A DNA stretch of 64,000 nucleotides from Nostoc sp. NMS9 (GTDB taxonomy: Bacteria > Cyanobacteriota > Cyanobacteriia > Cyanobacteriales > Nostocaceae), in NCBI RefSeq assembly GCF_017114995.1, contig NZ_JABXKL010000030.1, positions 1 to 64,000 of the forward strand. The letters are read 5' to 3'. The notes beneath the pieces were generated by a model that saw only the letters and a program-made list of their open reading frames with translations, searched no databases and had not been told where the DNA came from. Both the position numbers and the translations under genes were made by a program. Of this stretch, positions 50,094 through 60,299 are shown one piece after another. Within the stretch, counting starts at the first letter, position 1, and every line of letters starts with the position of its first letter.

Positions 50094-51770
50094 TTGTCTC
50101 AGATAGATATTCCCAGCCAATTTGATGTCTTAGTAGTCGGCGCTGGTGCTGCTGGACTATACACAGCGCTGTGTCTGCCAGAATCCTTGCGAGTCGGCTT
50201 GATTACCAAAGAAACCGTTGCTTTATCCGCCAGCGATTGGGCACAAGGTGGCATTGCCGCAGCGATCGCCCCAGAAGATTCTCCAACACTGCACATTGAA
50301 GATACGATCCAGGCGGGTGCAGGTTTATGCGATCGCACCGCTGTCGAATTTCTCGCCCAACATGCCCCTAGCTGTATTCAATCCCTAGTTAACTTGGGGG
50401 TCGCTTTTGATCGTCATGGTCAAGCCTTAGCTTTAACTTTGGAAGCCGCCCATTCTCGCCGCCGTGTTCTCCATGCTGCTGACACTACAGGGAGGGAAGT
50501 TACTACTACCCTCACCGCTCAAGTATTACGTCGCCAGAATATTCAAGTCATTCAGCAAGCTTTGGCTTTGAGTTTGTGGATTGAACCCGAAACTGGTTGC
50601 TGTCAGGGAATTAGCCTGTTTTATCAAGGTAAAATCACCTGGATAAGAGCTGGTGCTGTGGTACTAGCAACCGGTGGCGGTGGTCAGGTATTTGCCCAAA
50701 CCACTAACCCGGCTGTGAGTACAGGTGATGGGGTAGCGATCGCAGCTCGGGCTGGGGCTATCCTCCGCGATTTAGAATTTGTCCAATTTCACCCCACCGC
50801 CCTGACTAAACCTGGTGCCGATCGCTTTCTGATCAGCGAAGCTGTACGCGGCGAGGGAGCACATCTTATCGATAATGAAGGGCGGCGTTTTGCCTTTGAC
50901 TACCACCCTGCGGGTGAACTTGCACCTAGAGATGTAGTCAGTAGAGCAATTTTCAGCCATTTACAACGTACCGCCCTTGATTTGGCTACTGCCCATGTGT
51001 GGTTGGATATGCGCCCTATCCCCGCTGACAAGATTCGTCATCGCTTTCCCAATATCATCAAAGTTTGTCAGCATTGGGGGGTTGATGTCTTCCACGAACC
51101 AATTCCTGTAGCGCCAGCTGCCCATTACTGGATGGGTGGAATTGTTGCGGATCTGATGAATCACACAAATATACCTGGTTTGTACGCAGTGGGTGAAACC
51201 GCTAGTACCGGTGTGCATGGGGCCAATCGCCTTGCCAGTAATTCCCTGTTGGAATGTATTGTGTTTGGGGCCCAGATGGCTAAAATTAAGTTAGAAAATA
51301 TTGGGTTGCCCTCAGAAACACCAGTGCTACCATTACGGAAATTTAATGCTGATGCTAGTGAGTGGCACATCCAACAAGCACAGCTAGAAGCACTCAGGGA
51401 GAAGTTACCGCGTCTAGTGTGGGAAAGTGCTGGTATTTGTCGGGAGCAATCAAGGCTGGAAAGTGCGATCGCTACTATTGAATCTTGGCAGCAAGATTTC
51501 GCTGCCTTGCCTTTAAGTCAATTCTTGCTTGCTTTACGTCCAGTAGAACCCGCTAGTTTTGACCTACCAGATGTTGAACGGCAATTGGGACTTTGGGCAG
51601 AAACCCGCAATTTATTAGATGTAGCTGATTTAATTCTCAAAAGTGCTGCTTTTAGAACCGAAAGCCGAGGCGGACACTTCCGTTTAGATTATCCTCAACC
51701 AGACTCAAATTGGCAAGTCCACACACTTATACAAACAAATCATTGGTGGAAATCTCCACTATTGTCTTGA
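50094..51770 (+). CDS. nadB: L-aspartate oxidase
   Basis: 558 residues from a TTG. FAD-dependent oxidation of aspartate to iminoaspartate, the first step of NAD synthesis, cytoplasmic. Visible: FAD site DVLVVGAGAAGLYTALCLPE (residues 8-27), SASDWAQGGIAAA, AVVLATGGGGQVFAQTTNPA, and VHGANRLASNSLLECIVFGA near 380. The C-terminal fumarate-reductase-type helical domain is complete. Ordinary core gene. Confidence 0.92.
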   Translation: MSQIDIPSQFDVLVVGAGAAGLYTALCLPESLRVGLITKETVALSASDWAQGGIAAAIAPEDSPTLHIEDTIQAGAGLCDRTAVEFLAQHAPSCIQSLVNLGVAFDRHGQALALTLEAAHSRRRVLHAADTTGREVTTTLTAQVLRRQNIQVIQQALALSLWIEPETGCCQGISLFYQGKITWIRAGAVVLATGGGGQVFAQTTNPAVSTGDGVAIAARAGAILRDLEFVQFHPTALTKPGADRFLISEAVRGEGAHLIDNEGRRFAFDYHPAGELAPRDVVSRAIFSHLQRTALDLATAHVWLDMRPIPADKIRHRFPNIIKVCQHWGVDVFHEPIPVAPAAHYWMGGIVADLMNHTNIPGLYAVGETASTGVHGANRLASNSLLECIVFGAQMAKIKLENIGLPSETPVLPLRKFNADASEWHIQQAQLEALREKLPRLVWESAGICREQSRLESAIATIESWQQDFAALPLSQFLLALRPVEPASFDLPDVERQLGLWAETRNLLDVADLILKSAAFRTESRGGHFRLDYPQPDSNWQVHTLIQTNHWWKSPLLS

Positions 51771-52010
51771 ATAAACTACCTTAAAGAGCCTGACGGTTTT
51801 CGCAACCCTAAGCACAACATCTTGCAATGAGCCGCCAAGTAAAAGATGTGGTGTACAAGACGGTAGCTAATACCAATTCGCAATTCGCAATTGAGAAATT
51901 TAGATGCAGCAAGGCTTTTCCGGCTTACATCTGTTGCCTTATTTTAGAGAATTGGTATAACTCATTGCGCTGCTCTACCACAATCTAAAATCTAAAATTC
52001 AAAATTGCCA
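51771..52010. other. Intergenic region between convergent genes
   Basis: Contains aattcgcaattcgcaattga (about 51881-51900), a short tandem unit, and ATACCAATTC / GAATTGGTAT segments (51873-51882 and 51949-51958) that pair across about 65 bases. This kind of repeat is common in such genomes. No gene. Confidence 0.4.
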
Positions 52011-52247
52011 TCAGCGGGTGCCGCTACCATTATGACTGTCGGGACCACCATAATTTGGTGGAATGTATATGTCTTGTAAATTTTGAGAATTGACCTTGCG
52101 GGCGATTAAGGTGTTACTGCTAGTAGGGCCAAAAGAATTAGCACTTGCAGTACTGAATATACCTGTGCAAGCGGCAATTTTTGGGATCAGTATATAAGCA
52201 CCTATGCAGAATATCATAAACTTTGTGATTCGGAAATCAGTCTTCAT
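52011..52247 (-). CDS. Small secreted protein with PPNYGGPDSHNGSGTR tail
   Basis: 78 residues. An N-terminal hydrophobic helix (FMIFCIGAYILIPKIAACTG) looks like a signal peptide or lipobox. The last 16 residues PPNYGGPDSHNGSGTR resemble the proline/glycine segment that opens mature DUF928 proteins in cyanobacteria. It is on the same strand as, and downstream of, the CHASE2-GGDEF gene, with a 743-base gap. Function unknown. Confidence 0.5.
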   Translation of the reverse strand: MKTDFRITKFMIFCIGAYILIPKIAACTGIFSTASANSFGPTSSNTLIARKVNSQNLQDIYIPPNYGGPDSHNGSGTR

Positions 52248-52990
52248 ATCTTTCAGTAAATTTACTATTTTTTTATTCCAAAACGTATTTTTTATTTACT
52301 ACCGTATATTTACTGTGCTTCTTGAAAAAAGTATTTTAACTTTATGGAATTATTGCTGGTAGGGGACAAATCATTGTGGTATTTGCTTGTCGATTAACCT
52401 TAATCTGCCGATATTAAATAGTCTTTATACTTAAGTGGTAATCTTAATAAGCGCTTTTTACATCAGTCTCAGGTTAGATATGTCAATGATTTACTGCAAG
52501 TATTTTGCCTAATTCACGATTTATTAATAATATCTTAACACTCTTAAGTATAAACACTATGTTTACTGACTCAGGAGTTCAGAAAAACATGAAATAATAC
52601 TTATGTGATTGTATACTTTAGATTTAATGAGTAAAGATCTGTAAAGATAAAACAACATATTTTTCGTATTAAAAGGATTTTTAAACCTATCAAACAGCGT
52701 AATAAGCGAATAAATATAAGTATAATTTCATGTGTACTAAAATTTACAAATAAAATTTATTTTCCTAATTATCTTTGATGACTAATTGCTTTCTGACATC
52801 AGTAATGAGGTTTAGTCTTCAAGCCAAAAAACCTTACTAGGTCTACATTTTGGCTAAAAGTTTACCTTGCAGGATATACGCTATATTTTTTCAAGACAGT
52901 GCCTTAGACGTATCTCCAGTCTAAATTCCTAATTTAAAGGTAAAAATTGTAACTAAAATGGAAAAATCTGGAGACTTGACTCTTGACTAA
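52248..52990. other. AT-rich intergenic region
   Basis: 743 bases without a gene I can support. Very AT-rich with many short homopolymer stretches. No convincing terminator or repeat was found by eye, and I see nothing else in it. Confidence 0.4.
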
Positions 52991-55201
52991 TTAAGCAAAC
53001 TCGTAGCGATTTTTACCCAGGCGCTTGGCACGGTACATTGCTGTATCAGCTTGTTTGATCAAAGTTTCACTATCTTGACTGTTGTATGGGTAAACACTAA
53101 TGCCAATACTGGCAGAGACTTGGATTGTATAGCCATCCAAAACAATTGGCTTGGTAATACTGCTTAAAATTTTTTCGGCGACTTTAGCAGCTATTTGGAC
53201 ATTAGGTATTGCCCGTAAAATCACAGTAAATTCATCGCCACCCAAACGAGAAACTGTATCACTAGCGCGTAAAGAGTTGCTGAGTCTTCCAGCAATAGTC
53301 ATTAGCAAGCGATCGCCCGTCTCGTGTCCCAAAGTATCATTGACTTGCTTAAAGCCATCTAGATCAATAAACAGCAGTCCCAGTAACAAGTTATTGTCTT
53401 CTGCCCAATGTAAAGACTCGTAAAGTTGTTCGGCAAAAAATTTGCGATTGGATAAACCGGTGAGGGGGTCGTGATATGCTAAATAACGCAAGTGGTCTTC
53501 TTTAAGTTTTAATTCATTGTTAGAGCGGAATAGTTCAGCAGCAGTACGCTTTAGCTGTTCTTCCATCAACTTGCGCTGAGTAATATCCCGGATGACACCA
53601 ACTAAAAAGAAATTACCAGCCGAGTCTTTGTGAAGCGATCGCTTAGTGGCAATTTGATGAGTCTGACCAGCGGCATTTGTAAATTCTTCTTCATGTTCTT
53701 GGGGTTGCTGAGTCCGAAAAACAAGATCGTCCTGTTGTCGAAACACATCAGCTTCATGTTTTGGGAAAAAGTCATAGTCTGACTTTTCAATTAAAAACTT
53801 ATTTGGATAACCAATAAATCGACAATATGCCTCATTTAAAACAATCCACTGATGTTGTTGATTTTTCACAAAAATTGGATCGGGGATCGTGTTGATAACG
53901 TGATGCAAAAATTCTTTGGAACGTTTCCACTCTTCCTGCATGTGAGCAATATGACTAGTCATCCAAATAGCTGAAGTGCCAAAGCAAACCAGTGAGGGAA
54001 TGAGTGGTATCCACCAACCGTACAAGAAAGCAAGGTATGCACTCACGGTCAATACAAAGCAAGAAACTAGGATACAGAAGAGACTCCTAGTTGCGTGTCG
54101 TATCCGCCATATCGTCACGGCTCCCAGATAAGACCAGACAAAAACCCACAAGTATTCCACCAAGTCAGGCCAAACTTTGAGTAATGGTCTTCCATCAAGA
54201 GCAGCTGAAATTAACTCACTAATAAAATAAGCTTGCAATTGAATACCAGGTACAGGCTTTGCCGTACTCATTACACTGCTGGAGTAGGGAATAAATACAA
54301 AATCTTGGAGGCTGGGTGCAGTGGAGCCAATAAGTATAATCCGATCTTTAATTAAGTTTTCTTTGACTTTATCTGCCAGTACATCTCTCATCGATACCTG
54401 GCTAAAACTATAAAATTCTCCACATGAACTTTGACATTTAGGTTTGGGAAAATTGGACAAAATTTGGTAGCCTCTATCATCAGCTCCCACATAAGCACCA
54501 TCATTAGCCTCAAAACGAGTAAATGCTGCCTTACCTAATTGCAAATACTCATGGTTGCTTTTTGCTTGGGTGGGAGTAATTCCCTTTGAATTTAAATACA
54601 ATAGAGCCAATTTCAGGGCAAAACTTTCGTGTAGTTCACTTTTAACGTGCCAATACAACAAACTACGACGTACTTTACCATCAAGATCGTACAGCACGTT
54701 ATTAAAGCCCACTTGATCCTGATTTAGTCCCAATGGAGGCGAAACACTAACGTTTTTGTTTTTGACATTTGCCAGTAGCTGAATACCAATCAAATTGGGC
54801 ATTAACTTATAAGCATTACGAAGTTCTTGATTACCAGATCCTACTGGCAAATCTCGGTAGATATCTAAGCCAATAGCACGAGGTTTGTGGACGTTCAATT
54901 TTTGTAACAACTCGGCAATCCTCGCATCTGGAATCGGCCACGAACCTACTTCCTTTAAATCGGCTTCATCAATCCCTACGATGGTAATACGCTCTTCTGG
55001 CGGTTCATTTGGACGTAAGCGAAAAAATTGATCCAAAGCTGCCAACTCCAAAGATTGCAATAATCCAATGGAGTGCAAAAGCAGGACGCAGACTGCAACG
55101 CTGGCCGCAGTAATCAATTCTTTGTGTCCTCGACTAAGCGATTGTTTCAGTCCAAAGATTAACTTCACAAAACGCTTGCCTAGCTGCTGATTCATTCCCA
55201 T
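52991..55201 (-). CDS. CHASE2-PAS diguanylate cyclase
   Basis: 736 residues. The N-terminal membrane helix (VAVCVLLLHSIGLLQ) is followed by an extracytoplasmic CHASE2 sensor, about 45-340 (IGLDIYRDLPVGSG, LIGSTAPSLQDFVFIPYS). Three membrane helices lie about 350-415, then a PAS domain at about 430-550 (DPIFVKNQQHQWIVLNEAYC). The GGDEF domain is about 575-736 and has the active motif RLGGDEFTVIL. An RxxD inhibitory site (RASD) lies five residues before it, so product inhibition is expected. It should make cyclic di-GMP in response to an external signal. Confidence 0.87.
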   Translation of the reverse strand: MGMNQQLGKRFVKLIFGLKQSLSRGHKELITAASVAVCVLLLHSIGLLQSLELAALDQFFRLRPNEPPEERITIVGIDEADLKEVGSWPIPDARIAELLQKLNVHKPRAIGLDIYRDLPVGSGNQELRNAYKLMPNLIGIQLLANVKNKNVSVSPPLGLNQDQVGFNNVLYDLDGKVRRSLLYWHVKSELHESFALKLALLYLNSKGITPTQAKSNHEYLQLGKAAFTRFEANDGAYVGADDRGYQILSNFPKPKCQSSCGEFYSFSQVSMRDVLADKVKENLIKDRIILIGSTAPSLQDFVFIPYSSSVMSTAKPVPGIQLQAYFISELISAALDGRPLLKVWPDLVEYLWVFVWSYLGAVTIWRIRHATRSLFCILVSCFVLTVSAYLAFLYGWWIPLIPSLVCFGTSAIWMTSHIAHMQEEWKRSKEFLHHVINTIPDPIFVKNQQHQWIVLNEAYCRFIGYPNKFLIEKSDYDFFPKHEADVFRQQDDLVFRTQQPQEHEEEFTNAAGQTHQIATKRSLHKDSAGNFFLVGVIRDITQRKLMEEQLKRTAAELFRSNNELKLKEDHLRYLAYHDPLTGLSNRKFFAEQLYESLHWAEDNNLLLGLLFIDLDGFKQVNDTLGHETGDRLLMTIAGRLSNSLRASDTVSRLGGDEFTVILRAIPNVQIAAKVAEKILSSITKPIVLDGYTIQVSASIGISVYPYNSQDSETLIKQADTAMYRAKRLGKNRYEFA

Positions 55202-55883
55202 TACCTAGTAGGCAGAAATATTCTCTATTTCTTATAGCTATTAACTATCGGACTAAGATAGCTCAAGTAAGAGCTAAATAGAGTTTCTAAAAATTTTTTC
55301 AACTCAGCAAGGTTTTTCAAGACATCGTGCTATTTGTGATGTATTACCATATATTCAGGCCAATTATCTGACTAAAGGGCAACTGGGACTCTTGTGGCTA
55401 TCAGCACAGATTAATAAATATTGTTGAAAGTGAGTTCAGTAAATTTAACTCTCAAAGCCTTCTCTGGTAGAGCTTACTCAATTAAACTCACGTTTACGAT
55501 CAATTAGGTATTTTACTGAAGATTACGTTAACTTCCAACAGACACACCTCTCGGTTCGAGCCTGACATGATTACATCCCAAGGTGGCTCTCAAGTGTGAT
55601 AAAAAGAAATTAAAATATACATTGGTTTAAAGTAAATATATTTAGCTAATTCTCTTGAGCTTATACCAATTCTGTATGAAGATGCGCTAAACCATGTTTA
55701 ATGATGAGAAAGAAAAACGAACCGCATTCGCGCAGCGTCTCGTAAGAGTTGGACACAAAGAAAGAAGAAGTTAAAAGGGTTTGGCGCAGCCTCACAAAGA
55801 AATGGTATTAAGTATTTGCAGATAAAAGCCGCAGGAAAATTGCTAATTGGGCATTAGATAAGACCTATTATCTGTTACCAAAA
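55202..55883. repeat. Intergenic region with dispersed repeat fragments
   Basis: 682 bases, no gene. At about 55700-55800 it holds repeat fragments (GCATTCGCGCAGCGTCTCGT, a GACACAAAGAAAGAAGAAG element). The left part is AT-rich and probably carries the promoter of the CHASE2 gene. Confidence 0.45.
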
Positions 55884-55929
55884 ACAAAAAAGCCAACTGG
55901 AAACAGATTTTACTGTATTCATCCAGTTG
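55884..55929 (-). terminator. Terminator of the VKOR gene
   Basis: On the minus strand, CAACTGG (55929-55923) pairs with CCAGTTG (55900-55894). An inner ACAG/CTGT stem lies between them, and GGCTTTTTTG follows. It lies about 40 bases after the VKOR stop codon. Confidence 0.8.
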
Positions 55930-55968
55930 ACTATGGGGTGTGAACTACTGAAGGTCAGTGTAGATACT

Positions 55969-56952
55969 TTACTTAAAATACTTGAAGTTACGAGGCCCTG
56001 TGTAACCAGAAACTTTTGCTAGTTCCTCTAAGTTTTGGACTCCGCTATAGCTTTTCCCATTAACGATCCAAGTGGGGAAACCTTCAATTTTTGCGGCTTT
56101 ACACAGTTCTGGTTGAGCTTTGAGTCCATCGGGGGCGCACTCTATCTTAATACCATTATTGATTATTTCCTCAGCTTCTTTACCAAAAAGCAGTTTTTGT
56201 TCATGACAGTGAGGGCACCAGTAAGCGCTGTATTCCTTTGCACCTACCTTTGCCAGATGGCGTGCTAAGGCTATTTCTGCCTCACCAGAAGTAGTGGTAA
56301 CTTCCCAACCGAACGCTGGGTTGGGGTTTTCCTTGGGAGTAAAGGTAATTTTTGTGGGTTGTCCAGGAGTTCCAGGTATAGCATCTGATTGATTTACGCC
56401 AGCATAGACGCCTAAAGTACCAATCAGCGTTACCATCCCGACAATCAAGGCGGTAAAGAAAATTTGTCCAATATCCTCCCACGTCCGACCGATAATCGTT
56501 AGTACTAAAAGACTCACAGAGAACAAAGCTGAACCGATACAGTAAGGACAGATAGCTTTGATTTGAGATGTCAGCACATACATTAAGTAGCCGCTAAAGA
56601 CAGACATAGCGATCGCACCTACCAGCAGCAACCACCACGTCCAATTTTCCAATTGTTTGCGGTTATTGTTTTCACCTGAGTTGAATACCAAGGGAGCCAA
56701 AGCCAATATCACCATACTGGTGTATGCCAAAAACCCAAACAAAGCTAATGGCTGACCAAAAACCGTTGCCCAAGGACTGGAAAGCACATCATTACAGCCC
56801 TTAGCACCAGCCTGTGCCACACAAGCGGCACTGCCTCCGGTTAACTTTTCTATAGTGAGATAACCTGTTATCAGGGCACCACATCCAGCGATCACGGCAA
56901 TCAATGGACGTGACCATTTATGAATCCAAGGAGTAGAACGGCGGCGAATCAT
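55969..56952 (-). CDS. Vitamin K epoxide reductase-thioredoxin fusion
   Basis: 327 residues. Membrane VKOR domain (about 15-190, four or five helices) with loop cysteines in SAACVAQAGAKGCNDVLSSP and the active pair ICPYCIGSALF. A periplasmic/lumenal thioredoxin-like domain follows with YWCPHCHEQK near 245. In cyanobacteria this fusion forms disulfide bonds in exported and thylakoid-lumen proteins, oxidised by quinone. All four redox cysteine pairs appear present. Confidence 0.9.
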   Translation of the reverse strand: MIRRRSTPWIHKWSRPLIAVIAGCGALITGYLTIEKLTGGSAACVAQAGAKGCNDVLSSPWATVFGQPLALFGFLAYTSMVILALAPLVFNSGENNNRKQLENWTWWLLLVGAIAMSVFSGYLMYVLTSQIKAICPYCIGSALFSVSLLVLTIIGRTWEDIGQIFFTALIVGMVTLIGTLGVYAGVNQSDAIPGTPGQPTKITFTPKENPNPAFGWEVTTTSGEAEIALARHLAKVGAKEYSAYWCPHCHEQKLLFGKEAEEIINNGIKIECAPDGLKAQPELCKAAKIEGFPTWIVNGKSYSGVQNLEELAKVSGYTGPRNFKYFK

Positions 56953-57094
56953 AAACTGTTATTGGTTAATGAGGATTGGGCATTGGGCATTGGGGATTGG
57001 GCATTAGTTATTGCTCCCCATTGGAGATTGCGGACTGATAATTGGGTATTGAGTATTATTTATTTCTTCCTATGCCCTATTCCCCATGCCCCAG

Positions 57095-57943
57095 TTAAGA
57101 ATGTAACTTCACTTGTTCTGCTGATTTGCTTTCACCTTTGGAGTTCCAATTTCGACGGGCGACTTCCACAAATTGACTGACGCGAATTGGGTCAATTGGT
57201 TGCTCTATGCGTCCATGACGTTTCAGGGAACTGGAAACTATTACACCATCTGCTGCTTGCATCAATGTATCAATATTTTCCCAATTAGCTCCACTCCCGA
57301 TGAACACTGGCGTGCCATTTGCTGCGCCACAAGCTAGTTCCAAATCTTCTAAGTTAGGAGGACTACCAGTAGCCCAACCAGATAAAATCACTCCGTCTGC
57401 TAAACCCCTTTCAATGGTGTCTTTCACGGCGACTGTGAGATTTGGAGAACTCAAAGGACGGGCGTGTTTCACCAACACATCGGCCAGGATTTTAACATCA
57501 CAGCCCAACTCCCGTCGATAGCGGAGTAGTTGATGGGCTTCTCCCTCAATTAATCCTTGGTCGGTTGCCATCACCCCTGTGAGGACGTTGACGCGGATAA
57601 ATTGCGCCTGTACACAGCTAGCGATCGCTATTGCACTTTTGGCATCGTTTCGCAATACATTTAAACCTATGGGCAAAGTCACCAAATTCTGTATCCGCTG
57701 CACCAAAATGGTCATGGCACTCACAACCACTGGATCGACTTGGTTTTTGGTAAACGGCGCGTCGAAAAAATTCTCGACAATCAGACCGTCAACCCCTCCA
57801 CTTGCCAAGGCTGCGGCTTCTTGTTCGGCACGGTCAATCACCGCTTTTAGGCTACCTCCCCAACGGGGTGAGGTAGGCAGTGGTAGCAGGTGAACCACGC
57901 CAATAATTGGTGAGCGAGTTTTAAATATCTGATATAAGTCCAC
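57095..57943 (-). CDS. btpA: BtpA-family photosystem I biogenesis protein
   Basis: About 282 residues from the GTG at 57943 (VDLYQIFKTRSPIIGVVHLL). The ATG at 58012 would add 23 residues encoded by repeat-like GACTCCGCGAGGCGGAT sequence and is rejected. Matching segments: HLLPLPTSPRWGGSLKAVID, GGVDGLIVENFFDAPF and FIRVNVLTGVMATDQGLIEG. TIM-barrel-like extrinsic thylakoid protein needed to stabilise photosystem I reaction-centre proteins in Synechocystis; family assignment is firm. Confidence 0.87.
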   Translation of the reverse strand: MDLYQIFKTRSPIIGVVHLLPLPTSPRWGGSLKAVIDRAEQEAAALASGGVDGLIVENFFDAPFTKNQVDPVVVSAMTILVQRIQNLVTLPIGLNVLRNDAKSAIAIASCVQAQFIRVNVLTGVMATDQGLIEGEAHQLLRYRRELGCDVKILADVLVKHARPLSSPNLTVAVKDTIERGLADGVILSGWATGSPPNLEDLELACGAANGTPVFIGSGANWENIDTLMQAADGVIVSSSLKRHGRIEQPIDPIRVSQFVEVARRNWNSKGESKSAEQVKLHS

Positions 57944-58698
57944 GTCTTTAATCCGCCTCGCGGAGTCCAGAGTCCAGAATTTTTTGACTATTGAACGCCA
58001 GCTCAACACCACTCCCCTGAAGGTCGGGAACCTCTATATAAGGGTGGCTCTTCAACGGGGGAAACCCCGCACGTGACTGGCTCCTTTTGACCCTTGACTC
58101 TTGACTTTTCATTAACTAGTCAAATGTGTTTTATGATAGTCGGTTTATTGCCTCTTTCCTCAGATGGAAATTGGCGTCAAACCTCCCATAAGATATGTTA
58201 AGATAAAACCTGGCTACAAGAGGAGTTTGCCACTCACTAGACGCAAGGCAGCTTTCCGTGGTTTAGGCGTCTTGTCCGCGCATTGTCGTAGGACTTGCCA
58301 ATCGCCAGGGTAGCATTACTGCTTTATAGGCGTAGTCGCTTTCGTCGATTTCCCTGAGGGTAGCGACTTCTCACAACAAGCCCTTTGGGCGGCTTCCCGA
58401 TGGGTAGGTTAACAACGCATACGCTGTGGTAATGTAAAATACCAATAGGCGAATTGTTAAAAAACATTACAAGTGTCAAATGTACCCAAAGACACTTCAA
58501 TTTACCCTGGGGAACAGATTGATAAAAATATCATAACATGACCTCTATTTTTATTATTGATAGGGTCATAATTCTACGGACAGTTGCTGACAGTGAAAAT
58601 CTGCCATCGTACTGTTATTAGAAGGATAGTGATCGGAAAAAAGCGAAATTAGCACCAAAATGTTGACTACAAGAAAAAAATGAAGATATTTTCAAAAT
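57944..58698. other. Long intergenic region with a structured GC-richer block
   Basis: About 755 bases between divergent genes. The block 58195-58430 is richer in G+C and has several potential stems, including AGACGC/GCGTCT (58238-58270) and AAGCCCTTTGGGCGGCTT (58378-58395). Near 58340-58420 it also contains dispersed-repeat motifs. No protein frame. A non-coding RNA is possible, but I cannot match it to 6S, tmRNA, RNase P or SRP RNA by eye. Confidence 0.35.
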
Positions 58699-60018
58699 AT
58701 GGGTGACAAGCCAACGATTGCCATTTCTCACCTGGGCTGCGAGAAAAATCGAATTGATACAGAACACATGCTGGGAATGCTCGTAGAAGCAGGCTACGGT
58801 GTAGATACAAATGAAGAATTAGCAGATTACGTTATTGTTAATACTTGTAGTTTTATTGAAGCGGCCCGGCAAGAATCTGTCAGAACTTTAGTAGAACTGG
58901 CAGAGGCAAATAAAAAGATCGTAATCACTGGCTGTATGGCGCAACACTTCCAAGAACAACTTTTGGAGGAGTTGCCTGAAGCAGTAGCCGTTGTGGGTAC
59001 AGGCGATTATCACAAAATTGTAAATGTAATTGAGCGTGTAGAACAAGGCGAGCGGGTCAAACAGGTTAGTATAAAGCCAACCTACATTGCCGACGAAACT
59101 ACACCGCGCTATCGCACTACAACGGAGGGCGTTGCTTACCTGCGGGTTGCGGAAGGATGTGATTATCGTTGTGCATTTTGTATAATTCCTCATCTTCGAG
59201 GGAACCAGCGATCGCGTACTATTGAATCTATAGTCGCCGAAGCCGAGCAGTTAGTTAGTCAAGGGGTGAAGGAAATTATTTTAATTTCCCAAATCACCAC
59301 TAATTACGGTCTAGATATTTACGGTCAGCCAAAATTAGCCGAATTACTTCGCGCCTTGGGGAAAGTAGATATACCGTGGATCAGAATGCACTACGCTTAT
59401 CCCACGGGACTGACCCCAGATGTGATCGCGGCCATCCAAGAAACACCCAACGTCCTGCCTTATCTGGATTTGCCCTTGCAGCATTCTCATCCAGATATTC
59501 TCCGCGCCATGAACCGCCCTTGGCAAGGGCGCGTAAATGATGGGATTATAGATCGCATCAAAACGGCGCTACCAACAGCCGTATTGCGGACAACATTTAT
59601 TGTTGGTTTCCCAGGAGAAACAAGCGAGCATTTTGAGCATCTACTAGAGTTCGTCGAGCGGCATGAATTTGACCATGTTGGTGTCTTCACCTTTTCCTCT
59701 GAGGAAGGAACTCCAGCTTATAAGTTGCCAAATCAGTTGCCCCAGTTGGTGATGGACGATCGCCGATACCAACTGATGGAACTCCAGCAACCGATTTCTC
59801 AAAAGAAAAATCAGCAGGAAGTAGGCAAAATAGTCGATGTCCTGATTGAGCAAGAAAATCCTGAAAGTGGTGAATTAATCGGTCGTTCAGGTAGATTTTC
59901 CCCAGAGGTTGATGGTCTGGTGTATGTCAAAGGCCAGGCAAAGTTAGGAACCATCGTGCCAATAGCGATTCACCACGCTGATACATACGACCTCTATGGT
60001 CAAGTAGTCAATAACTAA
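58699..60018 (+). CDS. rimO: Ribosomal protein S12 methylthiotransferase
   Basis: 439 residues. Radical SAM enzyme that adds a methylthio group to Asp88 of ribosomal protein S12. N-terminal UPF0004 domain with three cluster cysteines ([25 protein letters not shown]). Radical SAM motif [20 protein letters not shown] near 150. C-terminal TRAM domain ([19 protein letters not shown]). The HLGCEKN and CIIPHLRG wording separates RimO from MiaB. Normal length. Confidence 0.93.
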   Translation: MGDKPTIAISHLGCEKNRIDTEHMLGMLVEAGYGVDTNEELADYVIVNTCSFIEAARQESVRTLVELAEANKKIVITGCMAQHFQEQLLEELPEAVAVVGTGDYHKIVNVIERVEQGERVKQVSIKPTYIADETTPRYRTTTEGVAYLRVAEGCDYRCAFCIIPHLRGNQRSRTIESIVAEAEQLVSQGVKEIILISQITTNYGLDIYGQPKLAELLRALGKVDIPWIRMHYAYPTGLTPDVIAAIQETPNVLPYLDLPLQHSHPDILRAMNRPWQGRVNDGIIDRIKTALPTAVLRTTFIVGFPGETSEHFEHLLEFVERHEFDHVGVFTFSSEEGTPAYKLPNQLPQLVMDDRRYQLMELQQPISQKKNQQEVGKIVDVLIEQENPESGELIGRSGRFSPEVDGLVYVKGQAKLGTIVPIAIHHADTYDLYGQVVNN

Positions 60019-60299
60019 ATTGTCCTTTGTCTTTTGTCCTTTGTCTTTTGTTAAATGACCCTTACAGATTCACCCTTATCCCAAGATCAACGCTGCATTA
60101 ATGGCAGTTTTCATGAGGGTTTACCTGAAATTCGGGGACTCACTCGTGGGCATAGCTTCTCCAAGATTTGAGGCTTTGCTATCGCCCTTGGCTGACTAAC
60201 TAGCCAATAACTAATGACTAATGACTAATGACTAATGACTAATAACTAATGACTAAATGACTAATCCAAAAATCCTTACATAAAATTTAGGACGAATTA
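60019..60299. repeat. Spacer with TGACTAA tandem repeats
   Basis: Holds tcctttgtcttttgtccttt runs right after rimO and a heptamer array (aatgactaatgactaatgac and onward) at about 60207-60262, ahead of the DEAD-box gene. No gene. Confidence 0.7.
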
